A DNA stretch of 28,985 nucleotides from Elusimicrobiota bacterium (GTDB lineage: Bacteria; Elusimicrobiota; Elusimicrobia; Elusimicrobiales; Elusimicrobiaceae), in contig JAEWSL010000058.1 in assembly GCA_023398295.1 (NCBI GenBank), positions 1-28,985 of the forward strand, read 5' to 3'. A model generated the notes under the pieces. The model did no database searches and was not told the origin of the DNA. It was given only the letters and a program-made list of their open reading frames with translations. Made by a program: the position numbers and the translations under genes. Each line of letters opens with the position of its first letter. The stretch's first letter is position 1. Below, one piece after another: positions 6,778 through 14,590 of this stretch.

Positions 6778-6802
6778 TTTGGGAGAACAATGTTCTCCCA
6801 AA
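6778..6802. repeat. Perfect 11-bp hairpin
   Basis: TTTGGGAGAAC, loop AAT, GTTCTCCCAAA. There is no T run after it, so it is not a simple terminator. The function is unknown; it could be a protein-binding palindrome or part of a structured RNA. Confidence 0.7.
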
Positions 6803-6814
6803 TTACCGACGCTC

Positions 6815-6828
6815 GGAAGCAATCTTCC
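6815..6828. repeat. Short hairpin GGAAG/CTTCC
   Basis: GGAAG, loop CAAT, CTTCC, followed by ATTTTGTTTT. It lies 12 nt after the stronger hairpin. A weak terminator on the plus strand is possible. Confidence 0.4.
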
Positions 6829-6984
6829 ATTTTGTTTTACGTGCCAACTGCACGCCATATGCGAGATATGCCAATACCTGCAAATTACAAGCTTCGCTTT
6901 TCCCAGTTATTTTAGTTTACATATCTTTACCGTTCTTAACTTTGAAGACTTTATTTACCTTTCCCATACCACCCTATTGAAGTC

Positions 6985-7077
6985 GTTACATCCACAAATG
7001 GATATATATTTACGACTGAAAGTATCCAAAATTGGATATAAATACGGTTTAGATATGTATCCATTTGTGGATGTAAC
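6985..7077. repeat. 93-bp palindrome containing three ATCCA-N4-TGGAT sites
   Basis: The outer arms 6985-7004 and 7058-7077 are perfect 20-bp inverted repeats, and pairing continues inward with wobbles for about 8 more bases. Inside is a further TATCCAA/TTGGATA hairpin. The whole unit holds three 14-bp palindromes of the form ATCCA-N4-TGGAT, at 6990-7003, 7024-7037 and 7059-7072, with centres 34 and 35 bp apart. It may be an operator array or a miniature palindromic element. No target-site duplication was evident. Confidence 0.7.
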
Positions 7078-7117
7078 AACGAAAAACATAGCGAACAAAA
7101 ATATTGCGCTATGTCTA

Positions 7118-7155
7118 CATTTGGCAATATCATAGTCTGCATTTGGCAATATCAT
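7118..7155. repeat. Two 16-bp direct repeats, 22-bp period
   Basis: CATTTGGCAATATCAT occurs at 7118-7133 and again at 7140-7155. The period is close to two helical turns, as for paired activator or repressor sites, about 115 bp upstream of the pilin ATG. Confidence 0.6.
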
Positions 7156-7269
7156 TCGTTCCCATAATGCATTTTCTAATACCTTTTCGCTTTGGTCATA
7201 TTGTTTATCATTGCTCTATTTGTAGATCTTTTATAAACTCTAATTATGTGAAATATTTAGGGGAAATAT

Positions 7270-7716
7270 ATGAAGAAAGGTTTTACTTTAATTGAATTAT
7301 TAATTGTCGTCTTAATCATTGGTATACTTGCCGCTATTGCCTTGCCGCAGTATGAAAAATCGGTTGAAAAATCCAGAATAGCTGAAGCGATAGTCAACGC
7401 AAAAGCTATTTTTCAGGCAAATGAAAGATACTATCTTGCAACAGGCGCCTATACTACGGATTTAAGAAATCTTGATATCTCTATTCAAGGTACTCTTGTA
7501 GGCACGGCTATAGATACAAAGCATTTCCATTATTATGCTTATGCCTACAACGGCACCGTGTTGACATTAGTTGACAGGCTTCCCGCCCATGAAAGATATT
7601 ATTTGCAAATTTCCCCCAACAAAGGTGGAGCCGTAATAGACTGTATTCTTAGGGACTCCCCTACCAATATACAAAGAAAAATTTGCACCGAAATAACCGC
7701 AAATGGCACTTTATAA
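7270..7716 (+). CDS. Type IV pilin-like protein
   Basis: The 148-residue prepilin has the class III signal MKKG^FTLIELLIVVLIIGILAA: a three-residue charged leader plus Gly, cleavage before Phe by prepilin peptidase, Glu at +5 and a hydrophobic alpha-1 helix ending in ALPQY. A globular domain follows, with a C-terminal cysteine pair (C125, C139), as in the disulfide loop of major pilins. It would assemble into type IV pili or a type II-like pseudopilus. No assembly gene (pilB, pilC, pilD, pilQ) is nearby; lone short pilins scattered around the genome are reported from Elusimicrobium-type genomes, from memory. The ribosome site is AGGGGAA. The gene and its upstream region are AT-richer than their neighbours. 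An unusual array of palindromes and direct repeats lies upstream and may control it. Confidence 0.93.
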   Translation: MKKGFTLIELLIVVLIIGILAAIALPQYEKSVEKSRIAEAIVNAKAIFQANERYYLATGAYTTDLRNLDISIQGTLVGTAIDTKHFHYYAYAYNGTVLTLVDRLPAHERYYLQISPNKGGAVIDCILRDSPTNIQRKICTEITANGTL

Positions 7717-7730
7717 AGGCTCTAAGCTGT

Positions 7731-7759
7731 TTGACATATACTGCGCACTTTGCTATAAT
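7731..7759 (+). promoter_or_regulatory. Consensus promoter of rimP-nusA-infB
   Basis: TTGACA (7731-7736), exactly 17 nt, then TATAAT (7754-7759), with TGC before the -10. This is a full sigma-70-type consensus plus extended -10, the strongest promoter in the window. The start should fall near 7766. Confidence 0.93.
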
Positions 7760-7777
7760 AAATTAGCAACATGATGG

Positions 7778-7808
7778 AAAGCGGCTTGGTAACAAGCCGC
7801 TTTCTCTT
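7778..7808 (+). promoter_or_regulatory. Leader hairpin before rimP (candidate attenuator)
   Basis: AAAGCGGCTTG (7778-7788), loop GTAA, CAAGCCGCTTT (7793-7803), an 11-bp perfect stem followed by CTCTTT. It begins about 12 nt after the predicted transcription start and ends before the rimP ribosome site. The U tract is interrupted by C, so it could be a partial terminator, a processing site or an mRNA stabiliser. Confidence 0.65.
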
Positions 7809-7833
7809 TAAGAAAGGGTATCGGAGAGGGCTT

Positions 7834-8292
7834 ATGCAAAACAAAAATCAGATAGAAACCGTAGTGGCCGAAGCTTTGCAGCAGCAGGGCTACGAGCTTA
7901 TTGACCTTATTTTCCAGCCGCACGGCAGCAAGCAGCTTTTACAGTTTTTTGTGGATAAAGAAGGCGGCATAAACTTGGGCGACTGCGAAACTCTGACCGA
8001 TAAAATTGACGCTGTTTTGCAGATGGAAAATCTTGTTAACGGCGCGTATATCTTAGAAGTATCCTCCCCGGGCTTAAAGCGCGTGTTAAAGAAGCCCGCG
8101 CATTTCAAAAAGTTTACGGGCGAGAGGGCAAAAATATTCTTAAAAGAGCCTATTGACAACAGGGGCGTTTTTACGGGCCTCATTGAAAGCGCAGACGACA
8201 AACAAATAGTCTTAAGCGACGGCACAAATAAGTACACTTTCGTTTACGACGCAATAAAAAAAGCGCACTTAGATCCGGTGACGGAGTTTTAA
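7834..8292 (+). CDS. rimP: Ribosome maturation factor RimP
   Basis: The product is 152 residues, normal for RimP, with an N-terminal alpha/beta domain followed by an SH3-like barrel. Recognisable segments are GYELIDLIFQ, GGINLGDCETLTDKID, and YILEVSSPGLKRVLKKPAHF, which contains the signature LEVSSPG. RimP helps assemble the 30S subunit. The ATG at 7834 is chosen because GGAGAGGG lies just upstream; the frame is open to 7771, but that part is the leader hairpin, not protein. It is the first gene of rimP-nusA-infB, a conserved order. Confidence 0.96.
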   Translation: MQNKNQIETVVAEALQQQGYELIDLIFQPHGSKQLLQFFVDKEGGINLGDCETLTDKIDAVLQMENLVNGAYILEVSSPGLKRVLKKPAHFKKFTGERAKIFLKEPIDNRGVFTGLIESADDKQIVLSDGTNKYTFVYDAIKKAHLDPVTEF

Positions 8293-8353
8293 GCGCGGCC
8301 GCGCAAGCGGGCAAAGAAGCACCAATTTAACAAGCACTACAGGAGAAACAAAA

Positions 8354-9766
8354 ATGCAAAGCAAAGATTTACTTATGGCCCTTGAGAGCCTTGAGAGAGA
8401 AAAGAATATTAAGCGCGAGGATACGATAAAAACCATAGAAGACGCGCTTATTTCCGCCCTCAGGAAGCATTTGGGTAAGACATCGCTTTTATCGGCGAAG
8501 ATAAACCCCGAGGAGGGCACCATTGAAGCTTACCAAACCCTTCTTGTTACCGATAACGTTACCAATCCCGAGACGGAAATTACGCTTGAAGAGGCAAAAG
8601 TTTTTGACTCTAAAGCCAAGCTCGGCAAGGAAATAACGCGCGTTTTGAATGTGGAAGATTTCTCCCGCATAGCGGCGCAGATTGCAAAGCAGGTTTTAAT
8701 ACAAAAAGTGCGCGGCATTGAGCGCGACAACCTTTATAAGGAATTTAAGCCCAGAGAAGGCGAGGTTGTAACCGGTCTTGTGCGCAGGTTTTCCGACAGG
8801 GATATCATCGTTGACCTCGGCAAGGCGGAGGCTATTTTGCCCTATTGCGAGCAAATCCGCAAAGAGCGTTACGCGCACGGCAGCAGGGTTAAAGCCATAA
8901 TCACAAAAGTGCTTTCCCAAACCGATTTTACTGAAGTGCAGGACGATCCCGTTATGGGCCGCTACAAATCGGCCGCTTTCAAGATGGACAAAGGCCAAAG
9001 GGGGCCTTACATAATGCTCTCGCGCACCAGCCCAGAGCTGCTTAAAGAACTTATGAAAGTTGAAATCCCCGAACTTGCCGACGGCATTATTGAGATTAAA
9101 GGCATTTTCCGCGATGCGGGTTTCAGGGCCAAAGTGGTGGTCAAGAGCAACGATAATAAAATTGATCCCATAGGCACCTGCGTGGGTATGCGCGGCATAA
9201 GAATCCGCGCCGTTACAAACGAGCTCAGCGGCGAGAAAATTGACCTCATCAATTACAGCGACGATATTGCAACGACCATTGCAAACGCGCTTTCGCCGGC
9301 GAAAGTTCTTTTTGTCAAGATTTTAAGCATGGAAAGCAAACAGGCCCTTGTCATAGTGCCCGACGATCAGCTTGCCATAGCCGTCGGAAGGGACTGGCAG
9401 AATATTAAGCTTGCCTCCAAAGTCAGCGGGTGGGAACTGGAAGTAAAGAGCGAAACCCAAAAGAATCAGGAAGGCCAGCAGAACGCCCAGCAGATGCAGG
9501 ACAGCCTTTCCGATATTGAAGGCATCGGCCCCAAACTTGCCGAACTGCTTGTAAAGGCGGGTTTTACTACGGCAGAAAAACTTGCCAGCCTTACTTCAGA
9601 GCATCTTTCAACTTTACAGGGCGTAGGCCCCAAAACAGCCGAAAAAATTATTGAAGGCGCAAAAAAACATCTTGCCCAGAAACAGGAAACTGCCGGGCAG
9701 GAAACTGAAGAGCAAGACGCGCAACCGCAGGAGGCAACCGATGACGACAGCCAAGAAAACAAGTAA
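8354..9766 (+). CDS. nusA: Transcription termination/antitermination factor NusA
   Basis: The product is 470 residues. In order: the RNA-polymerase-binding N-terminal domain (about 1-125), S1 domain (about 133-200, GEVVTGLVRRF to VKAIITKV), KH1 and KH2 (about 205-345, including PIGTCVGMRGIRI and AVGRDWQNIKLAS), then a helix-hairpin-helix region (about 385-440, IEGIGPKLAELL and LQGVGPKTAEKI), and an acidic Gln/Glu/Asp tail. NusA binds elongating polymerase and governs pausing, termination and antitermination. AGGAGA lies before the ATG. The end overlaps infB by 26 bp. The helix-hairpin-helix segment resembles the acidic repeats of proteobacterial NusA in position. Confidence 0.97.
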   Translation: MQSKDLLMALESLEREKNIKREDTIKTIEDALISALRKHLGKTSLLSAKINPEEGTIEAYQTLLVTDNVTNPETEITLEEAKVFDSKAKLGKEITRVLNVEDFSRIAAQIAKQVLIQKVRGIERDNLYKEFKPREGEVVTGLVRRFSDRDIIVDLGKAEAILPYCEQIRKERYAHGSRVKAIITKVLSQTDFTEVQDDPVMGRYKSAAFKMDKGQRGPYIMLSRTSPELLKELMKVEIPELADGIIEIKGIFRDAGFRAKVVVKSNDNKIDPIGTCVGMRGIRIRAVTNELSGEKIDLINYSDDIATTIANALSPAKVLFVKILSMESKQALVIVPDDQLAIAVGRDWQNIKLASKVSGWELEVKSETQKNQEGQQNAQQMQDSLSDIEGIGPKLAELLVKAGFTTAEKLASLTSEHLSTLQGVGPKTAEKIIEGAKKHLAQKQETAGQETEEQDAQPQEATDDDSQENK

Positions 9767-12029
9767 GGAAGACGACAAAATAAAGAAGACTTCTTCCTCA
9801 AAACCCGCGGCAAAAAGGACGACGGCCAAAAAGCCCTCCGCCCAAAAAACAACCGTCAAGTCTGAAGGGAAAAAACCTTTAGTCAAAAAACCTTCTGTAA
9901 AAAAGCCGGCAGTTAAAAAAGAGAAAGTAAAAAAAGTTGTCGTCAAAAAAACAGAGGGAGCTTCGCAAAAATCCGCAGAAGCAAAAAAATCTGTTATTAA
10001 ACAGGAAACGGCCGTTCACGCGGAGGTAAAACCCGCGACGTTTGCGGCAGCTTCCGCCCCTGCTGTCGTGCAGCCAAAGGCGGCGCAAAAACCCGCCGAA
10101 GCAAAGCCCTCCGTTTCGCAGCAGCCTCAGGAGCAAAAACCTGCGGAGGCGGCAAAACCCGTTGAGCCGAAACTTCAGCCTGCGCCCGCTCCCGCTCCTT
10201 TTATCAAGGAGGCGGCAAAGGAAGCGGTCAAAGAAACAATTAAAGAAACGCCCAAAGAAGATAAGATAATTAAAATTTTAGGCCAGCCCACCGTTAAAGA
10301 ACTTGCCGAGAAGATGAATATCAAAATAAACGACTTCATCAAGAAGCTTATGGGCATGGGTATTTTTGCCACTATTAATCAAAGGCTTGAGCAGGATATT
10401 ATAGAGCTTGTCGTCGCCGAATGCGGCTTTAAGGCGCAATTGGTGCACGAGTTTGCCGAAGATAAAATCGCCCAAGAGGAAGAGCAGGACCGCCCCGAGG
10501 ATCTTAAGCCGCGCGCGCCGGTCGTAACCATTATGGGCCACGTGGACCACGGTAAGACAAGCCTTTTGGACGCAATACGCCACTCCAACGTCGTCGCAGG
10601 CGAGTTTGGGGCAATAACCCAGCATATCGGCGCCTACAGGGTTAAAACGCCGCGCGGTATGATTTCATTTCTTGACACCCCGGGTCACGAAGCTTTTACG
10701 GCTATGCGCGCGCGGGGGGCGCAGGCTACCGATATTGTTATTTTGGTAGTTTCCGCTACCGACGGCATTATGCCGCAAACTATTGAGGCAGTCAACCACG
10801 CGCAAAGCGCGGGCGCGCCGATAATCGTGGCGGTAAATAAAATTGATCTTCCGGGTGCAAATCCCGACAGGGTTAAACAGGATTTAGCTTCCCGCGGTCT
10901 TGTGCCGGAAGAATGGCAGGGCGGCACTATTTTTGTTGAAATTTCCGCAAAAAAGAGGATTAACATAGATAAACTTCTTGAGATGATTTCCCTCCAGGCG
11001 GAAATGATGGAACTTAAAGCCAACCCTTCAAAACGAGGCGTCGGCGTTATTTTGGAAAGTAAGCGCGACAATAAGCGCGGCGTTGTGGCGACGGTTCTTG
11101 TGCAAAAGGGCACAATAAACGTCGGGGATCCTTTTATAGTCGGCAGCACTTTCGGCAAAATCCGCGCGCTTATTGACGAGCACGGCAAAAGGCTGCCTTC
11201 TGCGGGGCCTTCTGTCCCGGCGGAGATTTTGGGTATCAGCGGCGAGCCTCCTTTAGTGGGAGACACTTTATTTGTAACCCAAAGCGAGAAAGAGGCCAAA
11301 TATATAGCCGAAAAACGCAAACTCGCCCATAAGGAAGAAAAGCTTGCGCATCAAAAACATATTTCTCTTACCACGTTAAAGAGCAATATTGACGGCAGGA
11401 GAATAAAAGAGCTTGCCATTATCTTAAAGGCCGACGTCCAGGGTTCCATTGAGGCCATCAAAGACGCTATTTTGCGTATGCCTACCGAAGAAGTGCAGGT
11501 AAAAATCATACATAGCGGCGCGGGTAATGTAAACGAGTCGGATATCCTTCTTGCCAAAGCAAGCGACGCCGTGATTTTATCCTTCAACGTAGACACCGAA
11601 GAAAACGCCGCCGCCGAAGCCGAACGCGAGGGCATAGAAATACGTCCCTACAACATAATCTTTGAACTTTTTGAAGATTTGACAGCCGCTATGGAAGGCC
11701 TTCTTGAGCCTGACATAGTGGAAGAAACCGTCGGCAAAGCCACCGTAAGGCAGACTTTTGATTTATCTTCGGGTTTTGTGGCGGGCTCCCTGGTTGATTT
11801 GGGCAAATTAGTGCGCGGCTGGGAAGTTAAAATTACGCGCGCCGGAGAGCAGGTCTACAAAGGCAGGATAAACGGCCTCAAGCGTTTTAAGGAAGACGTA
11901 AAAGAGGTTGAAAAAGGCTACGAGTGCGGCGTGCTTATAGAAGGCTTTAAGCAAATCCGCGCGGGCGATGTGATTGAGTGTTTCCAAAAGAAGTCAATTA
12001 CGCGCAGAATAGCCAAAAACCCCTCGTAA
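9741..12029 (+). CDS. infB: Translation initiation factor IF-2
   Basis: With the ATG at 9741 the product is 762 residues. AGGAGG at 9729-9734 decides this start; the frame is open further upstream from a TTG at 9651, but that only shadows nusA. The N-terminal 175 residues are a Lys/Ala/Pro-rich disordered region with repeated KKP units. An IF2-N domain (about 180-245) follows, then the GTPase with GHVDHGKT (266-273), DTPG (312-315) and NKID (366-369), then domains II, III and the C-terminal fMet-tRNA-binding domain. IF-2 brings initiator tRNA to the 30S and promotes subunit joining. The 26-bp overlap with nusA suggests translational coupling. A strong terminator follows. Confidence 0.98.
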   Translation: MTTAKKTSKEDDKIKKTSSSKPAAKRTTAKKPSAQKTTVKSEGKKPLVKKPSVKKPAVKKEKVKKVVVKKTEGASQKSAEAKKSVIKQETAVHAEVKPATFAAASAPAVVQPKAAQKPAEAKPSVSQQPQEQKPAEAAKPVEPKLQPAPAPAPFIKEAAKEAVKETIKETPKEDKIIKILGQPTVKELAEKMNIKINDFIKKLMGMGIFATINQRLEQDIIELVVAECGFKAQLVHEFAEDKIAQEEEQDRPEDLKPRAPVVTIMGHVDHGKTSLLDAIRHSNVVAGEFGAITQHIGAYRVKTPRGMISFLDTPGHEAFTAMRARGAQATDIVILVVSATDGIMPQTIEAVNHAQSAGAPIIVAVNKIDLPGANPDRVKQDLASRGLVPEEWQGGTIFVEISAKKRINIDKLLEMISLQAEMMELKANPSKRGVGVILESKRDNKRGVVATVLVQKGTINVGDPFIVGSTFGKIRALIDEHGKRLPSAGPSVPAEILGISGEPPLVGDTLFVTQSEKEAKYIAEKRKLAHKEEKLAHQKHISLTTLKSNIDGRRIKELAIILKADVQGSIEAIKDAILRMPTEEVQVKIIHSGAGNVNESDILLAKASDAVILSFNVDTEENAAAEAEREGIEIRPYNIIFELFEDLTAAMEGLLEPDIVEETVGKATVRQTFDLSSGFVAGSLVDLGKLVRGWEVKITRAGEQVYKGRINGLKRFKEDVKEVEKGYECGVLIEGFKQIRAGDVIECFQKKSITRRIAKNPS

Positions 12030-12061
12030 AGAGGGCGCGCTTTAAGCGGATAAAAGCAGAT

Positions 12062-12098
12062 AAAACGGCCGCGCTTTTTTTGAAAGCGCGGCCGTTTT
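12062..12098. terminator. Bidirectional terminator between infB and the GT9 genes
   Basis: AAAACGGCCGCGCTTT pairs perfectly with AAAGCGCGGCCGTTTT (16 bp) around TTTTG. It lies between convergent genes and can act on both strands. Confidence 0.93.
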
Positions 12099-12130
12099 GC
12101 GTCAAAAAATCTGCTTATTCTTAAGAAGCG

Positions 12131-13369
12131 TTAAGCAGCGGGCTTAACGTTTTTATTTTCGGGCTCAAAGGTTTTCTCAAAGCATTTTAGGATAAAAGGA
12201 ACTTTATAGTTAATAATTTTTTTACTGTAGCGCGTATAATCTGCGGGGGCCGCTATTATCATTTTATCTTTGGGCAAAGCGGGATAAATATAATCTGTTA
12301 CTACAGTAATATTGGGATACCATAAATTATGTACTTTTTTGTCTATCCAGTGCTGGAGGCCCAAATTAGGTATTTTTAAGCCCGCGCTTGCCGCCCAAAA
12401 AACGGAATTAAGCGCAATTATATAAATGGGGAGACTTTTTTTGAGCAGGCTTAAGAGATGGCAGGTTTCATTGAAAGAAAATTTCTTTATGTCCAGCTGC
12501 GTAAAGTCGTAATCCACTACGGCGGAAGGCGTTACCGATAAAACAAAATAATCTTTGCGCAGCAGGCCGCGTATGAGTTCATCTATAAAAGGATATTTAT
12601 AGAAAGACGCGCGCGAGTCCAGCTGTAAAAAGACGATGCCTTTTTTCTTTTTTGCGCGCGCGGCGATTTTGTCGTAAGTTTTCTCTGCCGCTTCCGCCGG
12701 CTTGGGGGGAAAATAAAAGCGCGGTTCCTCGTAAATATTTTGAGGTGGTTTTAGGCCGAAAGTTTCAAACAAACTTTGCGTTCTGTGCGCTGTTTTTTTG
12801 CCGTACTCGTAATAGACGGGCAGGACTAAAAAATTTTCGGGAATATTTTTGAGAGCGTCTTTGTAATCGTAATTTTTCCAGACTAAAGGATTTCTGAAAC
12901 CGTCAAAATAAAAAACTTTCTTAACGGCGGGATTAGTTTCAAGCAGCGTGCCGACCAAAGGGGAATTATTTCTGTCAAAATGCTTTGACACGTAAGCGTA
13001 AATATCCAGTTTTGGGAATTCTTTTGCAAGACTCTCAAGCATAGGCGTTGTATAAAGATAATCTCCTATGCCCATAAAATAAATCAGCGCAAGCCCCTTT
13101 AGGTTCGGGTTTGCTTTAAGCGCGTTTTGTATGTTATAAAAAACATGTTCATGGCGGTAGAGCGCTCGTGCTGTTTTATGCCAGTCTTTATTTATGGGCA
13201 GGGTTTCTTTTGAAACGTTTTTCGGTTTTTTGTCAAAAGCGTACCAGACGGGGTAAGGCTGCCTTATAAAGCCGCCTAAAGTTTTGTGCCAGCAGTAACG
13301 CATAGTTTCCCAAATTACGCAAAGAAACCTGTGCGCGCAGATAAACTTTTTAAGCTTTCTCCAACTCAT
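12131..13369 (-). CDS. Glycosyltransferase family 9-like protein (heptosyltransferase fold)
   Basis: The product is 412 residues. The ATG at 13369 overlaps the stop of the preceding gene (ATGA), and GGCGGG lies upstream; the frame continues upstream only as a shadow of that gene. After a basic N-terminal part (about 1-95), the segment LALIYFMGIGDYLYTTPMLE resembles the first Rossmann strand and loop of GT9 enzymes, followed by a strand IYAYVSK. The second half has a strand-rich domain with NSVFWAASAGLKIPNLGL where GT9 enzymes bind nucleotide sugar. It would transfer a sugar, perhaps a heptose, to lipid A-core or another cell-surface glycan at the inner membrane. It is more divergent than its neighbour, and the donor and acceptor are unknown. 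Confidence 0.75.
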   Translation of the reverse strand: MSWRKLKKFICAHRFLCVIWETMRYCWHKTLGGFIRQPYPVWYAFDKKPKNVSKETLPINKDWHKTARALYRHEHVFYNIQNALKANPNLKGLALIYFMGIGDYLYTTPMLESLAKEFPKLDIYAYVSKHFDRNNSPLVGTLLETNPAVKKVFYFDGFRNPLVWKNYDYKDALKNIPENFLVLPVYYEYGKKTAHRTQSLFETFGLKPPQNIYEEPRFYFPPKPAEAAEKTYDKIAARAKKKKGIVFLQLDSRASFYKYPFIDELIRGLLRKDYFVLSVTPSAVVDYDFTQLDIKKFSFNETCHLLSLLKKSLPIYIIALNSVFWAASAGLKIPNLGLQHWIDKKVHNLWYPNITVVTDYIYPALPKDKMIIAAPADYTRYSKKIINYKVPFILKCFEKTFEPENKNVKPAA

Positions 13370-14523
13370 AAACCCGCCTTTTGCCCGTCTGTTTTTGGCG
13401 CGCTGAGTATTTCTAAAGCCTTTTGCGCGATATCCTGCGCGCTTAAAGTGCTTATTTCGCCCTCGTAGAACATTACCGTTATGTTCGGCGCGCCCGCGGG
13501 GCCCCAAATCCTGAAGTTGGTGTTTGCTTTCTCGGAAGCGCCGCCGTATAAAGCTAAAGTTTTGTTGCCAAAGGCCGCCGCCGCGTGCACTAAAGCGGTG
13601 TCGGGCGTAATCGTAAGCGCGCAAAAGCCCATAAGCGCAAAAGTGGCGTAAATGCCGCTTGGGCCGGCAAGAGCCGGGGGCAAAGTAAATATATTTGTAT
13701 CGGCGGCGGCCTGCGCTTGGGGCCTGCGCGCGTCTTCGCCGCGCACGCCCAAAAATTTTTGCAGCTGGCTAAGCGGCCCTGTTATTATCAAATTATAGTC
13801 CGCAAAAATTTTTGCAAGGGCGCAGACCTGCTCAAAACTAAGCGTTCTGTGCCTGCTTGCGGCAAATGGGTTTAGCAGTATATTGTCTTTTGCTTTGGGC
13901 AGGCTTCCCAAAAACTTTTGCGTCTGCGTCTTAAGGCTTTTGGCCACAAAGATATCGTAATGCTTATCAATCTTGCCGATTTTAAGAGCGTTGAAAGCGG
14001 CCTGATGGCGGGCCGTTATGTGGTTATTATCCACGTCAAAGGATATATTTATGTTGTAGAGGCCGAAACTTTCCCTGTTAAAGCCCAAGGCAAACTTTGG
14101 GTTTGCCGCCCGCAGAAGAAACAGATTTTGCCATTTAGGCTTTTCGTCCATATCAACAAATAGGTCGCAGGGTTCTTTTCTTAGCTGGCGGGCAAGGTCA
14201 AAAAGATTGCCAAAGCCCTTATTATATATAAGGATATTATCAACATTTCTGTTATTATCTATTATCTGCTTTGAGGAAGGGCCGGCTATAACGGTTATCT
14301 TGGCTTTGGGGAGGGCTTTTTTTATCTCCCTGAAAGCAAGCGTTGAAATAATCATATCGCCAATCTTATTATCGTGGCGCAGGAAAACTATTTTGCTTAT
14401 CTCTTTTAGCTTGGAGGGGGTAAAGCGGTTCTTATTTTTCTTATCAAGCGCAAGCCTGCCCAGCTGCGCCTTAAAGCGGCGCAGCGCCAGATTTTTTTTA
14501 TTATTTAATTGGCGCAGGTTCAT
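13366..14523 (-). CDS. Glycosyltransferase family 9 (heptosyltransferase-like)
   Basis: The product is 385 residues from the ATG at 14523. GT9 features are FLRHDNKIGDMIISTLAF (N-terminal Rossmann loop, the GD.. motif) and ITPDTALVHAAAAFGNKTLALYG (the C-terminal nucleotide-sugar site, D/T..H.A motif). These enzymes add ADP-heptose or related sugars to the lipopolysaccharide core at the cytoplasmic face. The frame is open to 14586, but that part is AT-rich promoter DNA; no Shine-Dalgarno precedes 14523, and TACAAT lies 9 nt before the ATG, so a very short or absent leader is likely. The gene overlaps the second GT9-type gene by 4 bp. It is divergent from fba. Confidence 0.88.
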   Translation of the reverse strand: MNLRQLNNKKNLALRRFKAQLGRLALDKKNKNRFTPSKLKEISKIVFLRHDNKIGDMIISTLAFREIKKALPKAKITVIAGPSSKQIIDNNRNVDNILIYNKGFGNLFDLARQLRKEPCDLFVDMDEKPKWQNLFLLRAANPKFALGFNRESFGLYNINISFDVDNNHITARHQAAFNALKIGKIDKHYDIFVAKSLKTQTQKFLGSLPKAKDNILLNPFAASRHRTLSFEQVCALAKIFADYNLIITGPLSQLQKFLGVRGEDARRPQAQAAADTNIFTLPPALAGPSGIYATFALMGFCALTITPDTALVHAAAAFGNKTLALYGGASEKANTNFRIWGPAGAPNITVMFYEGEISTLSAQDIAQKALEILSAPKTDGQKAGL

Positions 14524-14532
14524 CGTTACATT

Positions 14533-14538
14533 ATTGTA
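14533..14538 (-). promoter_or_regulatory. -10-like box of the GT9 pair
   Basis: TACAAT on the minus strand, preceded by TTG, ends 9 nt before the ATG at 14523. No clear -35. Placement suggests a nearly leaderless transcript. Confidence 0.35.
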
Positions 14539-14590
14539 CAAAATTGCTACAATAATAATATAGATAATCTCTATAATCGGAGGCAATAAA

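Larger units (their letters stand above)
6409..7269. other. Long AT-rich, hairpin-rich intergenic region between rpsF and the pilin
   Basis: About 860 bases with no convincing gene. Open frames here run through hairpins and repeats, lack ribosome sites and show no recognisable protein. Separately listed are repeat copy 2 (6462-6710), a terminator (6715-6737), hairpins (6778-6802 and 6815-6828), a 93-bp palindrome (6985-7077) and two direct repeats (7118-7155). From about 6830 the composition is clearly AT-richer than the neighbouring genes. A pilin promoter should lie near 7200-7250, but I could not fix one. Confidence 0.7.

Noticed and set aside
6985..7077. Insertion sequence with terminal inverted repeats
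   Set aside because: No transposase frame and no visible target-site duplication; a non-autonomous palindrome remains possible.
6518..7135. 205-residue open frame in the gene-free region
   Set aside because: It runs through repeat copy 2, a terminator and several hairpins, has no ribosome site, and the matching part of copy 1 is in a different frame relative to its upstream block with only amino-acid-changing differences.
7771..7833. Upstream ATG start for rimP
   Set aside because: The extra codons are the leader hairpin; GGAGAGGG precedes the ATG at 7834, where RimP homology begins.
9651..9740. Upstream TTG start for infB
   Set aside because: This part shadows nusA; AGGAGG directly before the ATG at 9741 decides the start.
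13370..13624. 85-residue N-terminal extension of the second GT9 gene
   Set aside because: It is the antisense-free shadow frame of the upstream GT9 gene; the ATGA overlap at 13369 gives the natural start.
14572..14577. TATAAT as the fba promoter
   Set aside because: It is 13 nt from the ATG, which would leave the CGGAGG ribosome site outside or at the very end of the message. A more upstream box must be used, but none is clear.
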